A stretch of 13,127 nucleotides of DNA. Source: an uncultured Alphaproteobacteria bacterium (lineage in GTDB: Bacteria > Pseudomonadota > Alphaproteobacteria > RF32 > CAG-239). Both the position numbers and the translations under genes were made by a program. Under the pieces are notes generated by a model. It did no database searches, had not been told where the DNA came from, and worked only from the letters and a program-made list of their open reading frames with translations. Location of the stretch: positions 1 to 13,127 of the forward strand of contig CALXTH010000139.1 of the NCBI GenBank assembly GCA_944391365.1. Direction: 5' to 3'. Positions 1 to 6,116 of the stretch are shown here, piece after piece (the first letter of the stretch is position 1; each line of letters begins with the position of its first letter).

Positions 1-648
1 TGTACCGGGACGGGATATTCCGGTGGTTCGGGGCAGCCTTGCGGCGGAAAATATAAAACATGTAATTGTGCAACAAATTATACTTGGAACGGAAATAGTT
101 GCGCCCTTTCTTGTTCGTCTTCTTATAAATATACCTGTACCGGTACCGGCTACGCCGGTGGCGCAGGCACTGCCTGCGGTGGAAAATATACTCAATGCGC
201 CTGTGCCAGCGGCTATGAATGGAAAAACGGAAGTTGTCAGAAACAAATCTTAAATGGGGCACAGGGAGATTTGTATTATTGTGATGGTAAAGTTGTTGGC
301 GTTAAAACATCGGGAATGAACTTCTATGTTGCAATGCAGGATTTGGATAATACATTTTGGGCGGAGGCTAATAGGCTATGTCAAAACTACACATTCTGCA
401 ACAATGCTAAAGGTACTCTGCCGTCAGCCAATCAATTAATAACAGTAAGTGACAACAAAACGACAATTAACAATTTGTTATTGAGCAACGGAGGAACCGA
501 AATAACAGAAGACTGGTATTGGTCGTCTACTCGTGAAAACTACACCAATCATACCTACTACATCGTGAATATGTCTCTCAGAAATGATAGAGATTATGCC
601 AACTATTACAGTTACTACTACGTTCGCCCGGTACTCACCTCATGGTAA
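1..648 (+). CDS. Cys-rich secreted protein with Lcl/DUF1566-like C-terminal domain, 5'-truncated by window edge
   Basis: The frame is open from base 1 to a TAA at 646-648, giving 215 residues with no start visible, so the N-terminus and any signal peptide lie outside the window. The first 80 residues hold two cysteine/glycine-rich units of the type CTGTGYxGG...CGGKY, each followed by a W-N-G-x-S-C segment. The remaining 125 residues start at LYYCDGKVVGVK and contain MNFYVAMQDL, WYWSSTREN and the end motif YYYVRPVL. This layout matches the DUF1566/Lcl C-terminal type of surface domain (family call from memory of motifs, not a search). The - strand gene at 1209-1949 is a paralogue with the same order of parts and a clear signal peptide, so export is inferred for this one too. 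The C-terminal domain is rich in Tyr, Asn, Ser and Asp between conserved scaffold residues. An internal ATG at 271 is not the true start, because the homology extends well upstream. The function is unknown; adhesion or ligand binding is a guess. Confidence 0.8.
   Translation, partial: CTGTGYSGGSGQPCGGKYKTCNCATNYTWNGNSCALSCSSSYKYTCTGTGYAGGAGTACGGKYTQCACASGYEWKNGSCQKQILNGAQGDLYYCDGKVVGVKTSGMNFYVAMQDLDNTFWAEANRLCQNYTFCNNAKGTLPSANQLITVSDNKTTINNLLLSNGGTEITEDWYWSSTRENYTNHTYYIVNMSLRNDRDYANYYSYYYVRPVLTSW
136..240 (+). repeat. 105-bp block, inverted partner of 1617-1721
   Basis: This block encodes the second cysteine-rich unit, from CTGTGYAGG to NGSCQ. The reverse complement of 1617-1721 aligns to it without gaps with about 10 differences, roughly 90% identity by eye. 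The C-terminal domains that follow are much less alike, so the block stands out as a recent duplication, a gene-conversion tract or a constrained recombination site. Confidence 0.75.
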
Positions 649-650
649 CC

Positions 651-680
651 AAAAGGCTCGGCAAACACCGAGCCCTTTTT
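651..680 (+). terminator. Rho-independent terminator after the first gene
   Basis: A perfect 7-bp stem, GGCTCGG (655-661) with CCGAGCC (668-674), has a 6-nt loop, is followed by CTTTTT and begins 2 bp after the TAA stop. AAAA precedes the stem, so the hairpin would also work for transcripts coming from the right. Confidence 0.85.
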
Positions 681-777
681 CTCTCCGCCAGCACAATCTG
701 AGCAACGCGCCTCCTGTGCCCCGATCTCTCAATAGCTAACCGATGGGATCGACCTGCCTCAGACCGCGGCACAAGGC

Positions 778-846
778 GCACGCAGTGCGTTTCTTTGCCT
801 CGATCTCTCCGCCGCTAACCGACCGGATCAAACGGCGCCCGTTTGC
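778..846 (+). repeat. 69-bp dispersed direct repeat, copy A
   Basis: This copy is identical to 2339-2407 at 67 of 69 positions by eye. It opens with the small hairpin GCAC-GCA-GTGC and closes with the hairpin CAAACGG-CGC-CCGTTTG (829-845). A degenerate partial copy precedes it at about 718-752 (the CCGATCTCTC...CTAACCGA part). A separate 20-bp motif at 681-700 (CTCTCCGCCAGCACAATCTG) follows the upstream terminator and recurs at 2320-2339. No ORF in this stretch resembles a gene, so it looks like an intergenic repeat element. Confidence 0.8.
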
Positions 847-1208
847 AACAGCGTCCCTCCCCTTAATTCCGTTAAGGGGAGGGCAGAAAGGGTTTATAAA
901 AATAAATCCAAAGTCATTGCGAGGAGACCGCTAGGTCGACGCGGCAATCCATAAAAAATAAATCTGCTGTCATTCCCCGACTTGATCGGGGAATCCAGGT
1001 CCAGCAAAAAACTTCACAGCCGTAGGCTGTGTCCAAATTCACCTCTCTTAGGAAAGAGGTTGCCCACAAGGGCGGGTGAGTATGATTCAAAATAGTCATA
1101 CTCACACATCCTGTTATTGTAAAAACTGACGTAGAAAAACAATCTTCAGATTGTTTTTTTTTCCTCACACCTTAAATCCTGATGGTAACACCGGGATTTA
1201 AGCAAAAC
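847..1208. repeat. Gene-free stretch packed with perfect hairpins
   Basis: No convincing gene lies here. Consecutive inverted repeats can be read directly: 855-866/872-883 (12 bp, CCCTCCCCTTAA), 916-920/944-948 around GACC/GGTC (926-937), 973-980/986-993 (TTCCCCGA), 1015-1021/1025-1031 (CACAGCC), 1041-1046/1055-1060, 1062-1065/1070-1073, 1076-1085/1096-1105 (GTGAGTATGA), 1135-1145/1148-1158 and 1171-1179/1194-1202 (CTTAAATCC). The units around GTCATTGCGAGGAG and GTCATTCCCCGA look like the short palindromic intergenic elements common in some Alphaproteobacteria. That resemblance is from memory only. Short ORFs here run through the palindromes and lack gene character. Confidence 0.7.
1135..1158 (-). 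terminator. Probable bidirectional terminator downstream of the - strand DUF1566-like gene
   Basis: An 11-bp perfect inverted repeat, AAAAACAATCT (1135-1145) with AGATTGTTTTT (1148-1158), lies about 50 bp beyond the stop codon at 1209. In either direction the hairpin ends in a run of T. The stem is AU-rich and therefore weaker than the other terminators of this window. Confidence 0.55.
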
Positions 1209-1949
1209 CTAATAAGAAGCAAGCACCGGACGAACATAGTAGCTGTTGGTGCGATCGTAGCTCCAACCGTAGTTACCACTAGACATATCCACGAAATAGT
1301 AGTAATACTCAAAATTTTCACTATCGACGTTAGATGACCAATAATATCTGTTAGACAATTTTGTTCCGTCATTTGTCGATAATAAACTATTAAGAGAAGA
1401 TTTGTTCTTGTGTATTAAGAGTAATTGATCTTTGGAAGGCAATTTCCCTTTAAGCTCGCTACAGAAACTGTAATTTCGGCTCTTGTTACCTGCAGAACTC
1501 CAATCCATAGTACCCAGATCTTTCATTGCAACATAGAAATTCATCTCAGCTACCTTAACCCCGACCACAGTGCCGTTGCAGTAGTACAAATCACCATATG
1601 CACCATCAGTAATTTTCTGACAACTTCCGTTTTTCCACTCATAGCCGCTTGCACACGTACATTGAGTATATTTGCTACCGCAGGCAGAGCCTGCGCCACC
1701 GGCATAGCCGGTACCCGTACAAGTCAAAGTAAAACCAAGTTCCTGGCAAAGTTTATTTCGAACTTCTTCTTCATTTGTACCTAAACACGCCCATTTGTTC
1801 CCGAACGGGCATTTCACGCCTTTGCCGCCGTTGCAGGAGGTTTCAGTATAACCCAAAGTTGCGCAATCCTGTGTCGCCACACATTGAGCATAAGATAAAG
1901 TTGGTAAAAAGGACAGACTTGTCCCTAAAAGTAAAAATTTAATTTTCAT
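1209..1949 (-). CDS. Secreted Cys-rich protein with Lcl/DUF1566-like C-terminal domain
   Basis: This is a complete 246-residue protein. The chosen start is the ATG at 1949, with GGAG (1960-1957) 7 nt upstream; a TTG two codons earlier is possible but badly placed for this site. MKIKFLLLGTSLSFLPTLSYA is a clear Sec signal peptide with likely cleavage before Gln. Next comes a cysteine-rich module (DCATLGYTETSC ... CPFGNKWAC), then the CTGTGYAGG...NGSCQ unit shared with the + strand paralogue. The last 125 residues (LYYCNGTVVGVK ... YYWSSN ... SYYVRPVL) are the Lcl/DUF1566-like domain. The stop is TAG. The mature protein would be exported, presumably to the periplasm or cell surface, with several disulfides. 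Its C-terminal domain keeps the scaffold of the paralogue but differs at many Tyr/Asn/Ser/Asp positions. The precise function is unknown. Confidence 0.85.
   Translation of the reverse strand: MKIKFLLLGTSLSFLPTLSYAQCVATQDCATLGYTETSCNGGKGVKCPFGNKWACLGTNEEEVRNKLCQELGFTLTCTGTGYAGGAGSACGSKYTQCTCASGYEWKNGSCQKITDGAYGDLYYCNGTVVGVKVAEMNFYVAMKDLGTMDWSSAGNKSRNYSFCSELKGKLPSKDQLLLIHKNKSSLNSLLSTNDGTKLSNRYYWSSNVDSENFEYYYYFVDMSSGNYGWSYDRTNSYYVRPVLASY
1617..1721 (-). repeat. 105-bp block, inverted partner of 136-240
   Basis: On the - strand this encodes CTGTGYAGGAGSACGSKYTQ and the WKNGSC segment that follows. It matches 136-240 at about 90% in opposite orientation, about 1.4 kb away. Confidence 0.75.
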
Positions 1950-1983
1950 AACCAAGCTCCATTGTTTTCAAGTTAAAAACAAA

Positions 1984-2012
1984 CTCACCTTTGCTATGAA
2001 AACAAAGGTGAG
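1984..2012 (-). terminator. Intrinsic terminator or attenuator about 35 bp before a start codon
   Basis: On the - strand a perfect 10-bp stem, CTCACCTTTG (2012-2003) with CAAAGGTGAG (1993-1984), is followed by TTTGTTTTT. It lies immediately upstream of the ribosome-binding site of the 1209-1949 gene. No good promoter fits into the remaining 35 bp, so transcripts reaching that gene probably have to read through this hairpin. Confidence 0.65.
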
Positions 2013-2246
2013 CGGAGCTCTAAACCGTCAAAGCAACGGTCAGGTTTCTTCGTCTACCCGCCGAACTTAACCAGCTAACAGAAGCGTAACACTAATGTAA
2101 ACATCAATATCAGAGGCTATCTGCGAGTGCTTATTCCACCCACTCCACTCATTAGTGGATATTCGCTTTGAGGTGTTTAGAGACACCACAGCCTGTTTTC
2201 CTGACTGCATAATCAGAATATCACAACGGGAGAGCTTTAGCAAGCA
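1984..2246 (-). ncRNA. Candidate structured leader or small RNA upstream of the - strand DUF1566-like gene
   Basis: This span contains no recognisable gene and forms most of the interval between the proposed promoter (2253-2280) and the start at 1949. Read on the - strand it can form several pairings: AGTGCTT (2248-2242) with AAGCACT (2132-2126), AGCTCT (2236-2231) with AGAGCT (2021-2016), GGTGT with ACACC, CCACT with AGTGG, and ACCGT with ACGGT. It ends in a terminator-like hairpin. No known riboswitch signature was recognised. A 62-codon ORF inside (2067-2255) lacks a ribosome-binding site and would start upstream of the predicted transcription start. The RNA could be an attenuator-type leader or an independent sRNA; the sequence alone does not decide. 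Confidence 0.35.
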
Positions 2247-2252
2247 CTTTTT

Positions 2253-2280
2253 CATATAATCATGAATTTGGAATTTTCAA
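2253..2280 (-). promoter_or_regulatory. Possible sigma70-like promoter for the leader
   Basis: On the - strand TTGAAA (2280-2275) is separated by 16 bp from TATATG (2258-2253). It directly follows the terminator of the 651-aa gene. The -10 element matches the consensus at only four positions, so the call is tentative. Confidence 0.35.
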
Positions 2281-2285
2281 CCTGA

Positions 2286-2313
2286 CAAAAAGGCTCAGGA
2301 TTTCTCCTGAGCC
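2286..2313 (-). terminator. Rho-independent terminator of the 651-aa gene
   Basis: On the - strand a perfect 9-bp stem, GGCTCAGGA with TCCTGAGCC, carries a GAAA tetraloop and is followed by TTTTTG. It lies about 94 bp past the TAG stop at 2407, with one copy of the 69-bp repeat in between. Confidence 0.85.
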
Positions 2314-2338
2314 CTTTAACTCTCCGCCGGCACAATCT

Positions 2339-2407
2339 GCACGCAGTGCGTTTCTTTGCCCCGATCTCTCCACCGCTAACCGACCGGATCAAACGGCGCC
2401 CGTTTGC
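2339..2407 (+). repeat. 69-bp dispersed direct repeat, copy B
   Basis: This copy matches 778-846 at 67 of 69 positions and has the same flanking 20-bp motif (2320-2339). Its terminal hairpin CAAACGG-CGC-CCGTTTG (2390-2406) abuts the TAG stop codon of the 651-aa gene. It has the same orientation as copy A, although the neighbouring gene runs the other way. Confidence 0.8.
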
Positions 2408-4362
2408 TAGCGTTCTGAAGAGCGGGCATTATTCATCAGGGCAGGGTTAACCTGGCGTGATGATTGAGCCTGAGACGACTTTCCGCCAAACTTCATTCCG
2501 CGGTTGATCGGTGCGATATAGGGCTTTTTAATCCCCTTGGTCTCCAACTCGCCGAAAACGCGGGAGACTGCTTCATTAGCGGTTGAAATTTCTTCTTTAA
2601 CGGCTTCGTCTTTGTCTTTTTTGTTGTCATAACCCTGAATTTTGTCCGCCAGATCACGCTCAACCTGCTTTTGCTGAATGGGAAGAATGGCCTGAAAAAT
2701 CTCGCCCATATCCTCCTTTGAGATGGCATTCATCGTCTTGTCCAAATCAAGCGGCCGGCCTTGCCCGCTGAAACGGGCTTTGATGGCATTGATTTCCTCT
2801 TCGGTAAAAATCTGGCTTTCGGGTTTCAAAACCTGCCCGAGCGTCACACTGCGCGGACTGTCCAGCTCGCCGCCGCGATAAGCCTCAAACACTTTTTCCA
2901 GCGCATAAGCCGAACCGATGGCGTTTTCAGCCTTGCCGGAACGTTTTTCTTCATCCATCATCTTTTTGATGACATCATCATAAGCCTGCTTGAACGGCGT
3001 AAAATTATAGTTGCCTTCCAACTCATAAATATAACCCTCCGTCCGGTCACCGACAATGCTTTTGCCCTGCTTGCGCAAATTGGCGCGCATCTGTTGCGCC
3101 AAACGCCACTTAAACTTCTGCAAATCGCCGGAAGAAAGCTTTCCCTCCGCCTCGCTCACCATTTTAGCCGCATGCTTTTCATTAATCCCGATACCGATCG
3201 GAATAATCCCCATCTGCGCACAGCGAATACGAAAAGTCCCGGCATCATCATCAGTCAGGTCATTGAATTTAATATGCGTATAACCGCGGTCTTTGTGCAG
3301 AGAAATAAGTTTGTCCGCCAGAGCGTTGCTGATATTTTTTCCCGGCGGCATGGAATAACCGAGCTCAAGCGAACCGTCTTTCTTTTCTTTGGCCCAGATA
3401 ACAAAAGCATGCTTGGTCTTAATGCTCCCGTCTTTGCCAATGGCGCCGTCGTCACTGTAATTGTTGGGATTTTCGGAATCATAAACATACCATTTGTCAT
3501 ACCCGTTTTCCGTCTGATGAAAAAAGCTCAACCCCTCTTTTTTGCCCATATTGCGTTGCAAAATATCAAACTCGACTTTATGTTTAAATTCCTTGTAATC
3601 ATAGCTGAACTTCGGCTCTTCTTTAGGTGCGGGCATATCAAGCGTGGACGCCTCGCCGGGACGGATCGGAAAATCATCATTGGTGGGAGCTTCTGCCGAA
3701 AGCAGATTCGGCGCACCGCCTTCGCGGCTGTAAGCAGCATTTTCAGCTTCCCGGCGTTCTTCCTGAGCTGTGGAAAGGTTATCATGCAGCCTTTTATCCA
3801 GCCCGTCCGGCAGGCGGATATTTTTGATACCCATTTTTTCAAGTGTGCCGAGCATCTCTGCCAGCTGCTCTTTGGAAACGCCGACATCATCAAAAGTCAG
3901 CTGCCCGTCGCTGATCTTAAAAGAAAACGGCGTCGGCTTCAGCTGTTCGACCGCCAGCCTCAGATTTCCGGCGGCATCAGTTTCCAGCGAGGTTTTGACC
4001 TCTTCATTCCCCTGGCTTCCGGCCTGAAGGTTGTGCAGGGTCGTAGAAAGCCCGGTATTTCGGACATGGGCGCTCAAAAGGTTTTCCAAAGCGCCGGCTT
4101 CGGACTGAACTTCCTGCTTTTGTTTGGAAACAGCCTTCCATTCATTAAAAAGTTTGGCTTTTTCTTCGCCCTCTGCCGTGTGCATTTCGGCCAGCAGGTC
4201 AGAACCGCGGACAGATAATTCGCTCAGATGGTCCTTAAGCTGTTTCAGTTTTTCTTCAAGATTCCGCTGAATATCCGCAGGGCTCAAATCACCTTCGCTG
4301 CGGGAACGGTTTTGAAAATCATCAAATTCGATTGTTTTATTTCTGTCTGTTTCATCAACCAT
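2407..4362 (-). CDS. Large cytoplasmic protein of unknown function with LPD7-like segment
   Basis: This encodes 651 residues with no signal peptide or membrane segment. The ATG at 4362 has AGGA 5 nt upstream; the stop is TAG. Residues 30-95 are charged, heptad-like and probably coiled coil. Two segments follow a similar beta-alpha-beta plan: about 146-188 (LAEMLGTLEKMGIKNIRLPD) and about 332-392 (LADKLISLHKDRGYTHIKFN, then FRIRCAQMGIIPIG). The second recalls the LPD7 large-polyvalent-protein-associated fold (helix, GxxxIKF strand, then an alpha-beta unit ending in G-I), but this is a weak impression. Residues 190-250 look low-complexity, and the C-terminal 150 residues are helical and charged with a basic, Ser/Gln-rich tail. 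The product is not recognised as any characterised family. It has its own promoter and terminator and shares no operon. The long antisense ORF over it (2761-4218) is a shadow. Confidence 0.85.
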   Translation of the reverse strand: MVDETDRNKTIEFDDFQNRSRSEGDLSPADIQRNLEEKLKQLKDHLSELSVRGSDLLAEMHTAEGEEKAKLFNEWKAVSKQKQEVQSEAGALENLLSAHVRNTGLSTTLHNLQAGSQGNEEVKTSLETDAAGNLRLAVEQLKPTPFSFKISDGQLTFDDVGVSKEQLAEMLGTLEKMGIKNIRLPDGLDKRLHDNLSTAQEERREAENAAYSREGGAPNLLSAEAPTNDDFPIRPGEASTLDMPAPKEEPKFSYDYKEFKHKVEFDILQRNMGKKEGLSFFHQTENGYDKWYVYDSENPNNYSDDGAIGKDGSIKTKHAFVIWAKEKKDGSLELGYSMPPGKNISNALADKLISLHKDRGYTHIKFNDLTDDDAGTFRIRCAQMGIIPIGIGINEKHAAKMVSEAEGKLSSGDLQKFKWRLAQQMRANLRKQGKSIVGDRTEGYIYELEGNYNFTPFKQAYDDVIKKMMDEEKRSGKAENAIGSAYALEKVFEAYRGGELDSPRSVTLGQVLKPESQIFTEEEINAIKARFSGQGRPLDLDKTMNAISKEDMGEIFQAILPIQQKQVERDLADKIQGYDNKKDKDEAVKEEISTANEAVSRVFGELETKGIKKPYIAPINRGMKFGGKSSQAQSSRQVNPALMNNARSSER

Positions 4363-4398
4363 CTGAATCCTGACCCCTTTTGTAATTTATTTGCTTAT

Positions 4399-4426
4399 AT
4401 CTTATCACAATTTGACAAAATTTCAA
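4399..4426 (-). promoter_or_regulatory. Probable promoter of the 651-aa gene
   Basis: On the - strand TTGAAA (4426-4421), a 16-bp spacer and TAAGAT (4404-4399) lie in AT-rich DNA 37 bp upstream of the ATG. The terminator of hydG lies just beyond it, so this gene needs its own promoter. Confidence 0.5.
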
Positions 4427-4482
4427 TATTTATTTGTATAAAAAAACAGATTTAACAAAACGGTCATTTTTCATAAACCAAA

Positions 4483-4506
4483 CCCCGGCGTTTGAATGCG
4501 CCGGGG
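4483..4506 (-). terminator. Rho-independent terminator of hydG
   Basis: A perfect 8-bp GC stem, CCCCGGCG with CGCCGGGG, has an 8-nt loop and is followed on the - strand by TTTGGTTTAT. It lies 11 bp after the hydG stop codon. The T-tract is interrupted but the stem is very strong. Confidence 0.75.
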
Positions 4507-4516
4507 CTGGATTTTT

Positions 4517-5953
4517 TCAGAAATACAGGTCGCGTTTACCCTGTCTGATTTGTTCAAGCTTACGGAGAAGATTCTTCTTAAAGACTCCCTCCGGAATTTG
4601 TGCAAGCTCACGCTCTATGGCTGCCCGGCATTTTCCGGCAGCTGCGGAAGAAGCATAATCCTCCACATATTCGGCCAGCGTCAAAATGGCATTTGGCGTG
4701 CAAAAACGCTTGACAAACCCGGGAACGGCAAACTCCATAAAATGCTCGCCGGTGCGCCCCAAGCGATAACACCCGGTGCAAAATGACGGCAGAAAACCGC
4801 TGTCGCACAATTCACCGATGACGGTATCAAGAGAACGGTTGTCATTCAGTTCAAACTGGCTGCGCTTGCGTCCGTGCTCATCATCACAACCGGCATAAGC
4901 TCCGACCCCGATGTTTGACCCGGCATCAATCTGGCTGATGCCGTAGCGGATAGCCTGGCGACGCACCCGCATGGGCTCCCGCGCGGTTAAAATCATACCG
5001 GTATAAGGCACGCTCAGACGGATAACGGCAATCATCTGCATAAAAGCATCATCACTTGCCGGATGAGGCGGATTGCTGGCCAAAGCCGTATCCAGAGCAG
5101 GCTCCATCCGCGGAAAAGAAATCGTATGCGGCCCCACACCAAACCTTTCTTCAAGATGAATGGTGTGGTAAAGCATGGCCATGGTCTCAAATTTGTAATC
5201 ATAAAGACCAATCAGCGCCCCCATGCCGACATCGTCAATTCCGCCCTCCATCGCCCGGTCAAACGCATACAGCCGCCACAGATAATCAGCCTTCAGCCCC
5301 CGGGGATGATATTTTTCATAAGTCGCACGATGATACGTCTCCTGAAAAATCTGATATGTCCCGATTCCTGCGGCTTTGACTCTGCGAAAACCTTCAATAT
5401 CCAGCGGAGCGGCATTAATGTTGACCCTGCGGATTTCGCCTCTGCCGACCTTTGCGCCATAAACGGTTCTGACTGTTCCGGCAATAAATTCCGGGTCATA
5501 AACCGGATGTTCGCCATAAACCAGAATCAGTCGTTTATGCCCTTTTTGCTCCAATGCCCTGACTTCCCGGACAAGCTCGTCTTTTGTCAAAGTTTTGCGC
5601 TCCAGTCCGGCGTTGGATGACCGATAACCGCAATAAGAGCAGTCATTGATGCAGTTGTTGCCGACATACAGCGGTGCAAAAAAAACAATCCGGTTGCCGT
5701 AAATCCGCTTTTTCAGTTCTTCGGCACCGGCCTTGATTTCCGCAGCGATGTCAGGATCTTTGACGCTGAGCAGCGCCGCAGTCTCTTCCGGCTCCAGTCG
5801 CTGTTTGTTCAAAGACTTGGCAATAATGTCCCTGACTTCAAAACGATCAGCCTGCGGACGGGCAAGCAGTGTTTCGATTTTTTCTTCCGGAATAAAGGAC
5901 TTTAATCCGTCGGTATTAACCCGCGGCAGTCCCTTGCATAATTTAGTGTCCAT
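4517..5953 (-). CDS. hydG: [FeFe]-hydrogenase maturase, radical SAM tyrosine lyase HydG
   Basis: The 478-residue product has the usual HydG length. Residues 101-108 carry the radical-SAM motif CINDCSYC (CX3CX2C), which holds the cluster that cleaves S-adenosylmethionine. At the C-terminus Cys392, Cys395 and Cys418 form CX2CX22C, the second-cluster motif that separates HydG from the shorter thiamine enzyme ThiH. HydG splits tyrosine into p-cresol and CO plus cyanide, delivering an Fe(CO)2(CN)-cysteine unit from which HydE and HydF build the hydrogenase active site in the cytoplasm. Other conserved stretches are APLYVGNNC, LVYGEHP and QIFQETYH. The start is the ATG at 5953, with a weak GAG upstream. 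A TATAAT at 5965-5970 suggests a very short 5' leader. hydE, hydF and the hydrogenase itself are not in this window, so they must lie elsewhere if the pathway works. The stop is TGA. Confidence 0.96.
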   Translation of the reverse strand: MDTKLCKGLPRVNTDGLKSFIPEEKIETLLARPQADRFEVRDIIAKSLNKQRLEPEETAALLSVKDPDIAAEIKAGAEELKKRIYGNRIVFFAPLYVGNNCINDCSYCGYRSSNAGLERKTLTKDELVREVRALEQKGHKRLILVYGEHPVYDPEFIAGTVRTVYGAKVGRGEIRRVNINAAPLDIEGFRRVKAAGIGTYQIFQETYHRATYEKYHPRGLKADYLWRLYAFDRAMEGGIDDVGMGALIGLYDYKFETMAMLYHTIHLEERFGVGPHTISFPRMEPALDTALASNPPHPASDDAFMQMIAVIRLSVPYTGMILTAREPMRVRRQAIRYGISQIDAGSNIGVGAYAGCDDEHGRKRSQFELNDNRSLDTVIGELCDSGFLPSFCTGCYRLGRTGEHFMEFAVPGFVKRFCTPNAILTLAEYVEDYASSAAAGKCRAAIERELAQIPEGVFKKNLLRKLEQIRQGKRDLYF

Positions 5954-5964
5954 AATCTCAAAAA

Positions 5965-5970
5965 ATTATA
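5965..5970 (-). promoter_or_regulatory. Possible -10 element of hydG
   Basis: A consensus TATAAT reads on the - strand 11 bp before the ATG. No good -35 element is found at the right distance. If used, it would give a transcript with only a few untranslated bases. Confidence 0.35.
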
Positions 5971-6048
5971 AGTTAAATAATATCCAAAACAGCAGTCACT
6001 ATATTCCTTTTTTGTATATTTGTCAAGAAAACAGCGGCTGAATTCTAA

Positions 6049-6085
6049 AAAAACAGAGAAAAACATTATGCTTTTCTCTGTTTTT
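6049..6085 (-). terminator. Rho-independent terminator of glgP
   Basis: AAAAACAGAGAAAA (6049-6062) pairs perfectly with TTTTCTCTGTTTTT (6072-6085) around a 9-nt loop, starting about 31 bp after the TAG stop of glgP. The - strand exit is a T-run of seven. The hairpin separates glgP from hydG transcriptionally. Confidence 0.85.
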
Positions 6086-6116
6086 ATTATGCTGAAAATG
6101 TTGAAAATCAAAAGAC

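Noticed and set aside
743..1168. Short ORFs at 743-934 (+) and 914-1168 (-)
   Set aside because: They run through repeat copies and perfect palindromes, lack good ribosome-binding sites and give unlikely protein sequences.
829..1202. CRISPR array
   Set aside because: The hairpins differ in sequence from each other, with no regularly spaced identical repeats and no cas genes nearby.
2067..2255. A 62-codon - strand ORF in the leader region
   Set aside because: It has no ribosome-binding site, would begin upstream of the predicted transcription start, and its translation is not recognised. The region is better explained by RNA structure, although a small peptide cannot be excluded.
2761..4218. 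A 485-codon + strand ORF antisense to the 651-aa gene
   Set aside because: It is a shadow ORF: the opposite frame has a better start with a ribosome-binding site, a promoter, a terminator and protein-like composition, while this translation is a low-sense mix rich in Phe, Ile and Arg.
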